A DNA stretch of 64,000 bases, taken from CAZNPH01 sp964574985 (GTDB lineage: Bacteria > Bacteroidota > Bacteroidia > Bacteroidales > SM23-62). Positions 9,157 through 18,526 of the stretch are shown here, piece after piece. The stretch lies in contig CAZNPH010000019.1 of the NCBI GenBank assembly GCA_964574985.1, positions 1 to 64,000 on the forward strand. The letters run 5' to 3'. The notes under the pieces were generated by a model. The model was given only the letters and a program-made list of their open reading frames with translations. It was not told the origin of the DNA and ran no database searches. Every line of letters begins with the position of its first letter. The stretch's first letter is position 1. The translations under genes and the position numbers were made by a program.

Positions 9157-10053
9157 TTATAAAGAGGAGAGATCTATCGGCTGATTGGTGGTTTTATTGC
9201 TTTCCACCGACACGTCTTCCACGATTCCCAGAACTTCCTGGAATTCTCCTTCGATAAAAGAAGCCACAACCAGATCGTAAGTCATGGGAGCCAGAAAAGA
9301 CAAATGATAATTCATTGTATCTTCAGCAATGTCACTGGTAACCGCGTTCGGGAACCGTGTTTCCGTTTCATCCATGGGATCATCTGTTTCATTGGTTTCA
9401 AAGGTCTCGTCTTCATAGGCGTACACGATGATATCCACGCCATCGGGCACATTGGACAATCCGCCGGCTATTTGCCCGGACTGGTTGTTGACGATCAGGC
9501 GGATGGTGGGAGTCAGAATATAGAAATTATTGATGCCCGGTTTTCTCACCGATTTCCTGGCACTGAAATCCGCAGTGACAGATACTTCTCCGTTTACGGG
9601 CACGGTAAATTCCCCCACACCTTTCCAGCCGGTCTGGGATCCGCTGGGAACAAATAAGGGCATCTGGGTGCTGTCGGTAAACAATATGTAGCATCCCGGA
9701 TTGGCCGGATCCTGCATGCCCTCATCCGGTGCATCGATTATGAACCTTAACTGGGTATAATGTCCCGCGTCCATTTCAAAACTGCCCAGCAATTCAGAAG
9801 ATCCGTCTGTGAGTTCAAGGATATCGAATGTCTGGGGACCTTCGTACTCCTCAAATGTCATCCAGGCGCTGTCGTTTTTATGGTACTGGATTTCTGTAAT
9901 GGTCAGGAATATACCGGCTATGTCGGACCGGTCGACGGGAGCATCGGTAATGGATAGGTTCAGCGTTCCATCGCCCGTTTCATCTTTTTCACAGGCAGTA
10001 AATAATAAAAAAGGAAATGAAAGAATAAAAAAGGTTCGAAAAATTAATTTCAT
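9157..10053 (-). CDS. DUF4382 lipoprotein
   Basis: A 298-residue lipoprotein (signal peptide with lipobox FTAC, Cys21). The segment GTLNLSITDAPVD (residues 29-41) begins a DUF4382 domain, which in Bacteroidota covers about 130-150 residues of beta-strands (FDILELTDGSSELLGSFEMD, then YTQLRFIID). The remainder is a second all-beta region with an acidic, Thr-rich loop near residues 215-235. DUF4382 proteins have no established biochemical role; they are cell-envelope proteins of unknown function. The gene stands alone, divergent from the response regulator at 10218 and convergent with the SHOCT remnant. Confidence 0.8.
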   Translation of the reverse strand: MKLIFRTFFILSFPFLLFTACEKDETGDGTLNLSITDAPVDRSDIAGIFLTITEIQYHKNDSAWMTFEEYEGPQTFDILELTDGSSELLGSFEMDAGHYTQLRFIIDAPDEGMQDPANPGCYILFTDSTQMPLFVPSGSQTGWKGVGEFTVPVNGEVSVTADFSARKSVRKPGINNFYILTPTIRLIVNNQSGQIAGGLSNVPDGVDIIVYAYEDETFETNETDDPMDETETRFPNAVTSDIAEDTMNYHLSFLAPMTYDLVVASFIEGEFQEVLGIVEDVSVESNKTTNQPIDLSSL

Positions 10054-10188
10054 GATTTAATAAATTTAATGTTTTGTAATAAATGCTTTGATAATAATCA
10101 GACCAAAAAACAGGCCAAATGGTTGCATGAATAAATACCGGTTCCCCGGCTCTTGCCGCCAAACAATTCAAGGGCAATCCGTTCGTTC

Positions 10189-10196
10189 TAATTTTG
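10189..10196 (+). promoter_or_regulatory. Promoter -7 box TAATTTTG for the two-component system
   Basis: TAATTTTG fits TAnnTTTG exactly and ends 21 bases before the ATG at 10218. The matching -33 element is weak (TTC at 10167-10169, 19-base spacing). Confidence 0.45.
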
Positions 10197-10217
10197 TTTA
10201 CTTTGCAAAAAAATACA

Positions 10218-10895
10218 ATGCAGGTCCTGATCGTTGAAGATGAGGTTTCTCTTATGAATTCCATAATCTCCTACCTGGAGATTGAGGGATTTACATGCAT
10301 CCGGGCCAATGATTATCATTCTGCATTGGGTTTGTTGGATAAATATAATTACCTCTGCCTGCTCATAGACCTGAATCTTCCCGATGGTGACGGAATAGAC
10401 CTGGTAAAGATGATCCGGCAAAACAAGGATAACACGGGAATCATTATTATTTCAGCAAGAGATGCAATCGAGCACAGGATCGCCGGACTCGAAGCCGGGG
10501 CCGATGATTATCTGGTAAAACCGTTCCACCTCTCGGAATTGGTGGCCAGGGTGCATTCATTAGCCAGAAGAACAAAGCTTCAGGGAGATAAAATGCTTGA
10601 ATTTGGTGCAATAAGGGTTCAGCCGGACGAAAGAAATTGTTTTGTGAATGATGTACTCGTGGATCTGACCAAAAAGGAATATGAATTGTTGCTGTACCTG
10701 ATGTCCAACAGAAACCGGGTAATAACCAAAGAGAGCATAGCGGAGTATCTTTGGAGGGAATACACCGGAGGATACAGCTCCTATGAATTTGTTTACACGC
10801 ATCTTAAGAATTTGCGGAAGAAATTGATAGAAAGCGGCAGCCCTGATTATATTAAAAATATTTATGGGGTTGGCTATAAATTTACCGATAAATGA
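10218..10895 (+). CDS. OmpR/PhoB-family response regulator
   Basis: A 225-residue regulator. I chose ATG 10218 over the upstream TTG at 10194 because the protein then begins MQVLIVEDE, the usual receiver start, and because a promoter box overlaps the upstream codons. Receiver domain: acidic pocket E8/D9, phosphoacceptor D51 (LLIDLNLPDGDG), conserved Lys101 (YLVKPF). A winged-helix DNA-binding domain follows (about 130-223), with KKEYELLLYLMSN and the C-terminal GVGYKF wing. The stop overlaps the start of the histidine kinase by four bases (ATGA), so the pair is translationally coupled. The downstream TonB receptor and heme genes are the obvious candidate targets, by position only. Confidence 0.9.
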   Translation: MQVLIVEDEVSLMNSIISYLEIEGFTCIRANDYHSALGLLDKYNYLCLLIDLNLPDGDGIDLVKMIRQNKDNTGIIIISARDAIEHRIAGLEAGADDYLVKPFHLSELVARVHSLARRTKLQGDKMLEFGAIRVQPDERNCFVNDVLVDLTKKEYELLLYLMSNRNRVITKESIAEYLWREYTGGYSSYEFVYTHLKNLRKKLIESGSPDYIKNIYGVGYKFTDK

Positions 10896-12157
10896 AGCTG
10901 CTCACCAAAACCACATTATATATTGCCACCCTGTCCCTCTTTTTGTTTTTTCTGATGGGGATAATATTCTTCCAGGTATTGAAAGTAATGAGCATCAATG
11001 ACCTTAACCGGGAAATGAAAGAAATGAGGGAACCGGTGGAGGAGAACCTTGAGATCATTATTGAACAAGGGATGAATGAACTGCCGGGAATAGATTCGCT
11101 CATTGTCAGACAAATTCCGGATGTTCCGGCAGATATCAGGGAATTCAGGGATACATTAATGTACGATCACCGGACGGGACGCTACAGGACCTATCATATT
11201 TATACATTTTTTTCATCAAGGGAAAATGATCTGTTCAGGGTGGAACTGGTAAAATCAACCAAACCAAGCGATGAACTTGTCGAAAAAGTGACCCTGCTGA
11301 TGACGCTCATGGTCATTCTGTTTCTTTCGGGGATTTTTATTCTGAACCGTTACATATTCACCAATTTATGGAAGGACTTTTTAACCGCATTGAATAAACT
11401 CAAAAGATTCAACGCGGAAAAAGGTCCGATTACTGCGCAAGAATCAGATATCCAGGAATTCAATGAACTGAACATGGTTCTTGAAAAAATCACCGGACGT
11501 CTTTCAGAAGACTATATAAATTTAAAAGAGTACACCGATAATACCACACATGAATTACAAACTCCTCTTGCCGTAATAAAAACCAAGGTTGAATTATTGC
11601 TGCAATCGGAAAACCTCGGACAGACAGAAATGGAATTGATCGGGGACATTTATAAAAATGCAGATCATTTATCAAGGCTGAATTCGACCCTGGCACTCAT
11701 TACCCGAATTGAAAACCGGCAGTATAAGGAGAGATTTGAAGTGAATTTTACTGGGTTGGTTGATCAACAGATAGATATGTTGCAGGAATTGATAGAATTA
11801 AGAAACATAAAGATCAATAGGAAATTGCATGGCCGGGATACCATTGTGAATATGGACCAGGGATTGGCTGATGTGCTTATTATCAATCTATTGAAAAACG
11901 CAATTAACCATAATATAGATGGAGGTGTAATTGAAATTGAATTGTCAGACAATAAATTGGCCATCAGAAACAGCGGTGTCGGAATAAATGAGGATCCCGG
12001 TAAAATTTTTGATCGTTTTTACAGGGGATCAAAAAAACCGGACAGTTTCGGACTTGGCCTGGCACTGGTAAAGAAGATTTGTGATTTCTATGGATTTACC
12101 ATAGAAAAAGATTTTCAGGATGGCCTGCATTCCTTTACATTGACTTTCCGTTCCTGA
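10892..12157 (+). CDS. Membrane sensor histidine kinase
   Basis: A 421-residue kinase with TM helix 1 (about 8-28), an external sensor loop of roughly 100 residues (about 30-132) and TM helix 2 (about 133-152). A short linker leads to a HisKA domain with phospho-His at 220 in NTTHELQTPLAVIK. The HATPase domain has an N box (LLKNAINHN), a G1 region with NSGVGI, an F box (FDRFYRG) and a G2 box (FGLGLALVKKICDF). The D-x-G-x-G of a typical G1 box reads NSGVG here, a mild deviation often seen in this Bacteroidota kinase group. It forms a pair with the overlapping upstream regulator. The signal it senses is unknown. Confidence 0.88.
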   Translation: MKLLTKTTLYIATLSLFLFFLMGIIFFQVLKVMSINDLNREMKEMREPVEENLEIIIEQGMNELPGIDSLIVRQIPDVPADIREFRDTLMYDHRTGRYRTYHIYTFFSSRENDLFRVELVKSTKPSDELVEKVTLLMTLMVILFLSGIFILNRYIFTNLWKDFLTALNKLKRFNAEKGPITAQESDIQEFNELNMVLEKITGRLSEDYINLKEYTDNTTHELQTPLAVIKTKVELLLQSENLGQTEMELIGDIYKNADHLSRLNSTLALITRIENRQYKERFEVNFTGLVDQQIDMLQELIELRNIKINRKLHGRDTIVNMDQGLADVLIINLLKNAINHNIDGGVIEIELSDNKLAIRNSGVGINEDPGKIFDRFYRGSKKPDSFGLGLALVKKICDFYGFTIEKDFQDGLHSFTLTFRS

Positions 12158-12195
12158 AATATCCGATATTGCCCCGGGTTAATTTATATTCAATA

Positions 12196-12230
12196 TTAAT
12201 AAGACAGGATACTTCTTATTGTTAATAAGA
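12196..12230. promoter_or_regulatory. Candidate operator upstream of the TonB receptor
   Basis: The 174-base space before the TonB-receptor start contains two copies of TTAATAAGA (12196-12204 and 12222-12230, 26 bases apart). The second is embedded in a perfect inverted repeat CTTATT-GTT-AATAAG (12215-12229). OmpR-family regulators bind direct repeats, so the preceding regulator may act here; a Fur-like or other site is also possible. This is pattern evidence only. Confidence 0.3.
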
Positions 12231-12331
12231 TAAGTAGTTATTGCCCATCGCCGGCATACCTCAAATCAGATTTCTTCAGATTTTCTTCCAAATTGACCCC
12301 TAGATTCATCCCTGATTTAAACAATTCTGGT

Positions 12332-14458
12332 ATGAAACAGTCGGCCATTTCGTGTATAATCATTGCACTCTTTCCGGTTTTATTGCATGCACGTCCGGAA
12401 AATCAACCGGATACCCTGAAAATCGGTCAGTACCAACTGGAAGGTGTTGTCATATCTGCGGATAAGCGGGAATTTAAAGTAATGGAGGTTCCTGTTTCAG
12501 CAACTTCTCTTTCAGGTTTTTACGTTGAGAATGAAAGGATCATTTCCTCTACGGATCTGACCGGACCCGTACCCAATTTGTATATGCCTGATTATGGATC
12601 GAAGCTTACCTCGCCGATCTATATTCGTGGAATAGGTTCCCGTATCCATTCTCCATCGGTTGGATTTTATATAGATGAAGTGGCATTGTTTGAGAAGGCC
12701 ACTTTTAATTTTGATATGTATGATATACAAAGGATAGAGGTCCTGCGCGGGCCACAGGGGACGCTATACGGCCGGAATACGATGGGCGGGATTGTACATG
12801 TCATTACAAAAGATCCTGGTAAAAGATTTGGCATGAAGTTACTGGCTGAAGCCGGCAATTACGGGCACCAGCAGTATCAGCTCATTTTTGGCGGTCCTGT
12901 TATTCGGGACAAACTTTTCCTGCAGGTCGATGGCAATTTCAGGAAACGAAACGGTTATCATATAAATCATTATAATGGAATGCCGGTTGACCGGCTTAAT
13001 AACGGAGGCGGCAGGTTTAAGTTCATTTATACGCCGGATGAAAAATCAAAAATAACCTGGCAGTTTTATGGAGATCTGAGTGATGAAAGCGGCTATCCTT
13101 ATGCCGTGGTCCCGGATGACGGCAGCGATCTGGAGATAAACTACGATCATGAAAGCACCTATAAAAGAGAGGTGATGGGAACATCCTTGCGTTATGAAAG
13201 GAAAGGGGAAAAAACGGTATTGAACAGCATTACAGCATTCCAGGCATTTAAGGGCTTCCAGGATATTGATCAGGATTTTACCACGGCAGAATTGATGGTC
13301 GTGACGCAGGATCAGGATCAAAAACTGATAACCCAGGAATTGAGGTTCAGCAATGCAAACCAAGCATCAAAAATTAACTGGATTTCCGGTATATACGGAT
13401 TTTATCAGGAAAATTTGCAGGAGGTGGGAGTGACTTTTGGAGAAGACGGGATCGCCGCCTTCCGCTTTCCATACAATACTTACGCGTACAGGAAAATGAA
13501 CGATATGAGCAATTATGGGGTTGCTCTGTTTGCTCAAAGTTCTCTTAAGGATCTGCCCATCGATAAAATGGAACTCACACTGGGAATCAGGTTTGATTAT
13601 GAAAAAGATGCACTTGAATATAATTATGACCGGTGGATCAATTCAGATATGTCACATGCAGAAGATTTTGTTTCCGGTTATGACTTTTTTGAGATCCTGC
13701 CGAAGGTTTCATTAAAATATCAATGGTCCGGCAGTCAAATGAATTATCTGAGCGTTACCAGGGGGTATAAAAGTGGTGGATTCAATACAACTTTTGAACG
13801 TGAAGAAGACCGGACGTTTGATCCTGAATACAGCTGGAATTACGAGACCGGATGGAAAGCATCATTTGATGATGGCAAAGTCGGTTTGAATATGGCAGTT
13901 TTTTATATTGACTGGGCAAATCTCCAGGTTTACCAGCCCATTCCAAGCGGGCGCGGATCCATGCTGGAAAATGCAGCAAGTGCTTACAGCAAAGGTGCGG
14001 AACTGGAGATAAGTGCAATCCCCGTAAAAAACCTTCGATTATCCGGCAATTTGGGTTATTCTGATGTAAAATTCAGGCAGTTTACTCCGGATCCGGATAA
14101 AAAAGAGAATTATGATGGCAATAAAGTTCCCTATGTTCCGGATTTTACGGGATTCATCAGTGCTTCATACAGGATCCCCCTGAATGGAAATTTGTTTCAT
14201 GATCTTTCATTTTCCCTGCATGGAAGGGAGACGGGAAGGATCTACTGGAACGATGCGAATGAATATATTCAGGATCCATACGGATTGCTGGGGGTAAATA
14301 TTCTGCTTGGGATCTCAGATTTCAATCTCAGGATATGGTCGGAAAATATTCTGGATAAAAAATACAGATCGTTCCAGTTTACAGCCATCGGCAACGTATA
14401 TGCCCAGCCGGGAAGACCACGTACATTTGGCATGACCCTGAGTTACAAGCTTCAGTAA
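12332..14458 (+). CDS. TonB-dependent outer-membrane receptor (iron/porphyrin type)
   Basis: A 708-residue receptor starting at ATG 12332 (MKQSAISC...), which gives a proper signal peptide; the TTG at 12293 would add 13 unlikely residues. The plug domain (about 45-160) contains VPNLYMPDYG, SPIYIRGIG and the classic IQRIEVLRGPQGTLYGRNTM. A 22-strand barrel follows, ending in an aromatic terminal strand (MTLSYKLQ). It lacks the carboxypeptidase-regulatory N-terminal domain of SusC-type glycan receptors, so it belongs with siderophore, heme or vitamin receptors. The next gene begins at the base after its stop, and heme-synthesis genes follow. The ligand is probably an iron chelate, heme or a porphyrin, by inference. 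Confidence 0.85.
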   Translation: MKQSAISCIIIALFPVLLHARPENQPDTLKIGQYQLEGVVISADKREFKVMEVPVSATSLSGFYVENERIISSTDLTGPVPNLYMPDYGSKLTSPIYIRGIGSRIHSPSVGFYIDEVALFEKATFNFDMYDIQRIEVLRGPQGTLYGRNTMGGIVHVITKDPGKRFGMKLLAEAGNYGHQQYQLIFGGPVIRDKLFLQVDGNFRKRNGYHINHYNGMPVDRLNNGGGRFKFIYTPDEKSKITWQFYGDLSDESGYPYAVVPDDGSDLEINYDHESTYKREVMGTSLRYERKGEKTVLNSITAFQAFKGFQDIDQDFTTAELMVVTQDQDQKLITQELRFSNANQASKINWISGIYGFYQENLQEVGVTFGEDGIAAFRFPYNTYAYRKMNDMSNYGVALFAQSSLKDLPIDKMELTLGIRFDYEKDALEYNYDRWINSDMSHAEDFVSGYDFFEILPKVSLKYQWSGSQMNYLSVTRGYKSGGFNTTFEREEDRTFDPEYSWNYETGWKASFDDGKVGLNMAVFYIDWANLQVYQPIPSGRGSMLENAASAYSKGAELEISAIPVKNLRLSGNLGYSDVKFRQFTPDPDKKENYDGNKVPYVPDFTGFISASYRIPLNGNLFHDLSFSLHGRETGRIYWNDANEYIQDPYGLLGVNILLGISDFNLRIWSENILDKKYRSFQFTAIGNVYAQPGRPRTFGMTLSYKLQ

Positions 14459-15718
14459 ATGATGAAGCCGGCACAAAAATATTCAACATTATTCAGCCTG
14501 TATGTTGCCCAGTCCATTCCCATGAGTTTTTTTTCCACCGTTTTTCCGGTGATCATGCGGATGGAAAACTACTCACTGGAAAGTATAGGATTGATCCAAT
14601 TGATAAAAATCCCCTGGATCCTGAAGTTTTTGTGGTCCCCTTGGGTTGACCGGAATGCAGGATTGAAGCACGGTTACAAAAAGTGGATCATTGCTTCTGA
14701 AATGTTTTATGCCGTGGTGATCGTATCCATCGGTTTTTTCAGTCTTGACACAAATTTCAAGACCATTATTGCATTGATGGTGGTTGCATTTTTTCTGTCC
14801 GCAACCCAGGATATTGCGTCAGATGCACTTGCCATTAAGATACTCAGGCAAAGCCAGCGGTCATTGGGCAATAGTATGCAGTCCTCAGGCAATTTTCTGG
14901 GCACGTTGTTTGGCAGCGGCGTTTTATTGATCCTTTATACTTCCGTCGGATGGCGGGGCATAATGTTCATGCTCAGCGGAATTGTGATGGTGGCATTGAT
15001 CCCGTTGATATTGAACGTAAAAAATTCCGTAACACTTGCACCGCGGGACATATCTCCTCCGGGATGGCGGGATGTGTTTACTTTTTTTGATTCCCCGGTT
15101 GTGATCCGCCGGGTGATATTTTTGATGATTTATTATTCAGGGATCCTCGGCATTCTGGTGATGCTGAAACCATTTCTAGTAGATCTGGGATATGAGATCA
15201 GGGAGATCGGGTTTATTTTCGGCATATACGGTACGGCAATAGCGGCAGGATTTGCCTTTCTTTCCGGATTGATCATAAAACGGATCGGAAACCGAAAAGC
15301 AATTTTCACCATGGCCCTTTATGGTTTTCTGACCGCTTTGTTCTTTTCAACCATACTGGTTGATTATCCCCAACCTCTGATTATTTATATTGGGGTTGCC
15401 TTGCTATGGAGCAGCTACTCGATGTCATCGGTGGTGATCTATACGGTTTCAATGAATTTGGTGAGACCGGGCAGGGAAGGAACAGATTATTCGATACAAA
15501 TCATCATTTCGCATATCAGCGGATTGCTGGTGGCGGTGCTCAGCGGTTTTATTGCAGACAGACTGGATTATTCAGGTCTTTTCGGACTTGAAACGGCCTG
15601 GGCGTTTGTTGTCCTGATTTTGTCAGTACTTATCTATAAGGAAAAGAATGAGCCGGAACCCTGGGAATCGTGGTTTGTTAAAATGAGAAGATTGTCATGG
15701 AAATTGATCAGAAAATAA
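14459..15718 (+). CDS. MFS permease, RhtX/FptX or AmpG-like
   Basis: A 419-residue polytopic protein with about twelve hydrophobic segments. The start (QSIPMSFFSTVFPVIMR...) and the loop LIQLIKIPWILKFLWSPWVDR, here quoted only in part, resemble the AmpG/acetyl-CoA-transporter branch of the MFS, which includes the RhtX/FptX siderophore permeases. The ATATQD-like segment reads SATQDIASDALAIKIL, typical of that branch. Its start codon follows the TonB-receptor stop directly, and its last 22 bases overlap hemN, so the three genes form one transcript. The likely job is moving the receptor's ligand from periplasm to cytoplasm. Muropeptide transport (AmpG) is an alternative but fits the neighbours less well. 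Confidence 0.75.
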   Translation: MMKPAQKYSTLFSLYVAQSIPMSFFSTVFPVIMRMENYSLESIGLIQLIKIPWILKFLWSPWVDRNAGLKHGYKKWIIASEMFYAVVIVSIGFFSLDTNFKTIIALMVVAFFLSATQDIASDALAIKILRQSQRSLGNSMQSSGNFLGTLFGSGVLLILYTSVGWRGIMFMLSGIVMVALIPLILNVKNSVTLAPRDISPPGWRDVFTFFDSPVVIRRVIFLMIYYSGILGILVMLKPFLVDLGYEIREIGFIFGIYGTAIAAGFAFLSGLIIKRIGNRKAIFTMALYGFLTALFFSTILVDYPQPLIIYIGVALLWSSYSMSSVVIYTVSMNLVRPGREGTDYSIQIIISHISGLLVAVLSGFIADRLDYSGLFGLETAWAFVVLILSVLIYKEKNEPEPWESWFVKMRRLSWKLIRK

Positions 15719-17073
15719 TTGAGAGATATAATACACCCGGCCCCCGGTATACCAGTTATCCGCCGGCCAATGTATTCAGGGAGGGTTTTAATGAAACAGA
15801 ATATCTGAAAGAGATCAGTCGGTCAAATAATGAAGGGCACAGGGGGATTTCACTTTATGTTCACGTTCCCTTTTGCCCCCGGCTCTGTTTTTATTGCGGG
15901 TGTAATTCACAGCTTGGCAATGATAAAGAATTGATCAGGAAATACTTTGATGCACTTCTGACAGAAATTGACCGCATTTCCGGCATTATTGACAGCACAC
16001 GTTCTGTAACCCAGGTTCACTGGGGGGGAGGAACTCCCAACTCTGTTGATTGGAAATTGATTGAAAAAGTAATGGATCGTTTCCATAAACATTTCAATTT
16101 TCAGGGAGATGCAGAAATAGCCATGGAGTGCAGTCCGGCTTATCTTGATCTGAAGGATATCGACCGGATTTCGGAATTGGGATTCAACAGGCTGAGCCTG
16201 GGAATCCAGGATTTTAATGAGTCTGTTTTGAAAAAGATCAACAGGTATCCATCCAGGCTTCCTGTGGAAAACCTTGTAAAATATATCCGTCAGAAAGGAT
16301 TTGCAGGTGTCAATCTGGACTTTATTTACGGCCTTCCTGGTCAGACCCCGGAGGGATATCTTGACACCTTGAAGCGGGCGGTATCTGTCATGCCAGACAG
16401 GATGGCAACTTTCTCTTATGCACATGTTCCCTGGATCAGGAAAAGGCAAAAAATTCTTGAAAAATATGGCATTCCGGGACCCGAACAAAAACTTGAAATG
16501 TTGCTGAAGGGTTTTGATTACTTGTCCGGTCACGGATATGATGCCATTGGAATGGATCACTTTGCTTTACCCGATGATGAATTGGCAAAAGCATTCCGGT
16601 CAAATGCCCTGCATCGAAATTTCCAGGGTTATTGTACTTTAAAACACACGGGACAGGTTTATGCCTTCGGGGCATCATCCATCAGCCAGATGCATGGTTC
16701 TTATGTGCAGAACGCAAGAGATGCAAAAACCTATACCGAGACTGTCGAAAAAGGGAAACTGCCGGTTGTAAAAGGATATAAACTGAATCCTGAAGAAAAG
16801 GTCATACGCGGGATCATCAATCAATTGATGTGCAATGGCATGGTGGATTTTCATGCAGAAGCCCGTAAAATCAGGATGAATGTAAATGATCTGAAGAAGA
16901 TACTGCATTATTATCCGGCAAAATTCAAGGTTTTAAATGACGATGGACTGGTCATGGCCAATGATCAAACAATCAGGGCAACACCCCTTGGTATGCTTTT
17001 GATCCGGGTCATCGCCAAAGAACTTGATCCGAATTATGCAAACTATCAGAAAATGTTTTCAAAAATTATCTGA
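15697..17073 (+). CDS. hemN: Oxygen-independent coproporphyrinogen III oxidase
   Basis: A 458-residue radical-SAM enzyme converting coproporphyrinogen III to protoporphyrinogen IX without oxygen. The HemN-specific cluster motif is C60-x3-C64-x2-C67-x-C69 (CPRLCFYCGC). VHWGGGTPN binds SAM, and the N-terminal RYNTPGPRYTSYPP is characteristic of true HemN rather than HemW. Length matches the family (about 455). The start overlaps the permease gene by 22 bases, so translation is coupled. Together with the following hemG/Y and hemH it supplies three consecutive steps to heme; no earlier heme gene (hemA, L, B, C, D, E) is in the window. Confidence 0.95.
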   Translation: MEIDQKIIERYNTPGPRYTSYPPANVFREGFNETEYLKEISRSNNEGHRGISLYVHVPFCPRLCFYCGCNSQLGNDKELIRKYFDALLTEIDRISGIIDSTRSVTQVHWGGGTPNSVDWKLIEKVMDRFHKHFNFQGDAEIAMECSPAYLDLKDIDRISELGFNRLSLGIQDFNESVLKKINRYPSRLPVENLVKYIRQKGFAGVNLDFIYGLPGQTPEGYLDTLKRAVSVMPDRMATFSYAHVPWIRKRQKILEKYGIPGPEQKLEMLLKGFDYLSGHGYDAIGMDHFALPDDELAKAFRSNALHRNFQGYCTLKHTGQVYAFGASSISQMHGSYVQNARDAKTYTETVEKGKLPVVKGYKLNPEEKVIRGIINQLMCNGMVDFHAEARKIRMNVNDLKKILHYYPAKFKVLNDDGLVMANDQTIRATPLGMLLIRVIAKELDPNYANYQKMFSKII

Positions 17074-17097
17074 TCTTATTGTTGATATGCATGTATT

Positions 17098-18489
17098 ATG
17101 AACCAGGAAAAGACAAAAGACGCGATCGTTATCGGGGCAGGCATTACGGGATTAACGGCTGCTTTTTATCTTGACAGAATGAAGCAGGATTTCCTGGTCC
17201 TGGAAGAAAAGGAAAGAGTGGGCGGGGTAATTAAAACCGTCCGTGAAAACGGGTTTCTTTATGAAACCGGACCAAATACCGGTATATTGGGCCAACCGGA
17301 AGCTGCATTGCTTTTCGAAGATATCGGGAACGGGGTAAGCCTGGAAATCGCTGACAAAGCAGCCAAAAAAAGATATGTTTTAAAAAAAGGACGATGGGAG
17401 CCTCTTCCATCCGGAATGATACGGGCAATTAAAACACCTCTGTTTACATTAAAAGATAAATTCAGGTTGCTTGGAGAGCCATTCCGGGCAAAAGGAAATA
17501 ATCCTGAGGAAACCCTGGAAGACATGGTTCTCAGACGAATGGGGAAGAGTTACCTTGATTACGCTGTCGATCCCTTCATCCTGGGCATTTATGCCGGGGA
17601 TCCTCATACATTGATTCCTAAATACGCATTACCAAAGCTGTATAATCTGGAACAGAAGTATGGCAGTTTCATCGGAGGGTCATTTAAGAAAAAATTTGAA
17701 AGGAAAAACGAATTGGATAAAAAAGCAACCCGGGAAATTTTTTCATGTAAGGGAGGGTTGCAGTCACTGGCAGATGCATTATATGATATAGCCGGTCATG
17801 AAAAATTTCATTTGAGATCGAGTGACATCAAAGTCGATCATGCCGGAGAATATTTTAAAGTATCATTTCAGCGGATGAGTCAAATAAAGGAAGAATATCA
17901 TTCAAAAAATATCATTATTACAACCGGGGCCCAAAGTCTCAGGGGATTGTTGCCGTTCATTGAAACGAACAAGATGCATATGCTTACCGATATCAGGTAT
18001 GCCAAAGTGATTGAACTGGCAATTGGATTTAACCGGTGGAGCGGGATTAGACTGGATGGATTCGGGGGGCTTATTCCCTACAGGGAAAATCGTGACCTTC
18101 TGGGCATACTTTATATTTCGTCCTTTCTCTCAGGCCGTGCACCTGAGGAAGGAGCCCTCTTTACTGTGTATATCGGTGGAATCCGCCGGCCTGACCTTTA
18201 TGAAAGATCTGATGATGAAATTATCGGAATTGTGAAAGAGGAATTCACCGAAGTAATGGGTATGGATGATTTTGAACCGGATCTGATCAGAATTTTCAGG
18301 CATGAATGGGCCATTCCTCAATATGAAAAATCCAGCCTTAACCGGTTTCATATGATTGCGGAAATTGAAAGAGAATTCAAAGGGCTAATGCTCAGGGGGA
18401 ATTTTACCGGAGGTATCGGGCTGGCTGACCGGATAAAACAAGGCAGGCAGGTGGCAATGGAAATTTCAGGAAAGGGATATCAGCCGTAG
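17098..18489 (+). CDS. hemG: Protoporphyrinogen oxidase, HemY-type flavoprotein
   Basis: A 463-residue FAD-dependent amine-oxidase-fold protein. The dinucleotide-binding motif IGAGITGLTAA lies at residues 12-22, followed by the LEEKERVGGVIKT segment. The central PPOX signature includes YETGPNTG and the C-terminal FTGGIGLADRIKQGR region closes the FAD site. It oxidises protoporphyrinogen IX to protoporphyrin IX. This is the HemY (PgoX) protein type, which in Bacteroidota is often annotated hemG. Most characterised HemY enzymes use O2, which is notable next to an oxygen-independent HemN; the electron acceptor in this organism is unknown. It starts 24 bases after hemN. Confidence 0.9.
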   Translation: MNQEKTKDAIVIGAGITGLTAAFYLDRMKQDFLVLEEKERVGGVIKTVRENGFLYETGPNTGILGQPEAALLFEDIGNGVSLEIADKAAKKRYVLKKGRWEPLPSGMIRAIKTPLFTLKDKFRLLGEPFRAKGNNPEETLEDMVLRRMGKSYLDYAVDPFILGIYAGDPHTLIPKYALPKLYNLEQKYGSFIGGSFKKKFERKNELDKKATREIFSCKGGLQSLADALYDIAGHEKFHLRSSDIKVDHAGEYFKVSFQRMSQIKEEYHSKNIIITTGAQSLRGLLPFIETNKMHMLTDIRYAKVIELAIGFNRWSGIRLDGFGGLIPYRENRDLLGILYISSFLSGRAPEEGALFTVYIGGIRRPDLYERSDDEIIGIVKEEFTEVMGMDDFEPDLIRIFRHEWAIPQYEKSSLNRFHMIAEIEREFKGLMLRGNFTGGIGLADRIKQGRQVAMEISGKGYQP

Positions 18490-18494
18490 ATTAA

Positions 18495-18502
18495 TATCTT
18501 TG
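18495..18502 (+). promoter_or_regulatory. Promoter -7 box TATCTTTG inside the heme operon
   Basis: TATCTTTG fits TAnnTTTG exactly. It lies immediately after the hemG stop and ends 24 bases before the ATG at 18527. No clear -33 element was seen. It may give the last two genes separate expression. Confidence 0.4.
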
Positions 18503-18526
18503 TGGCAGTTCATTCCAGGCGACAAT

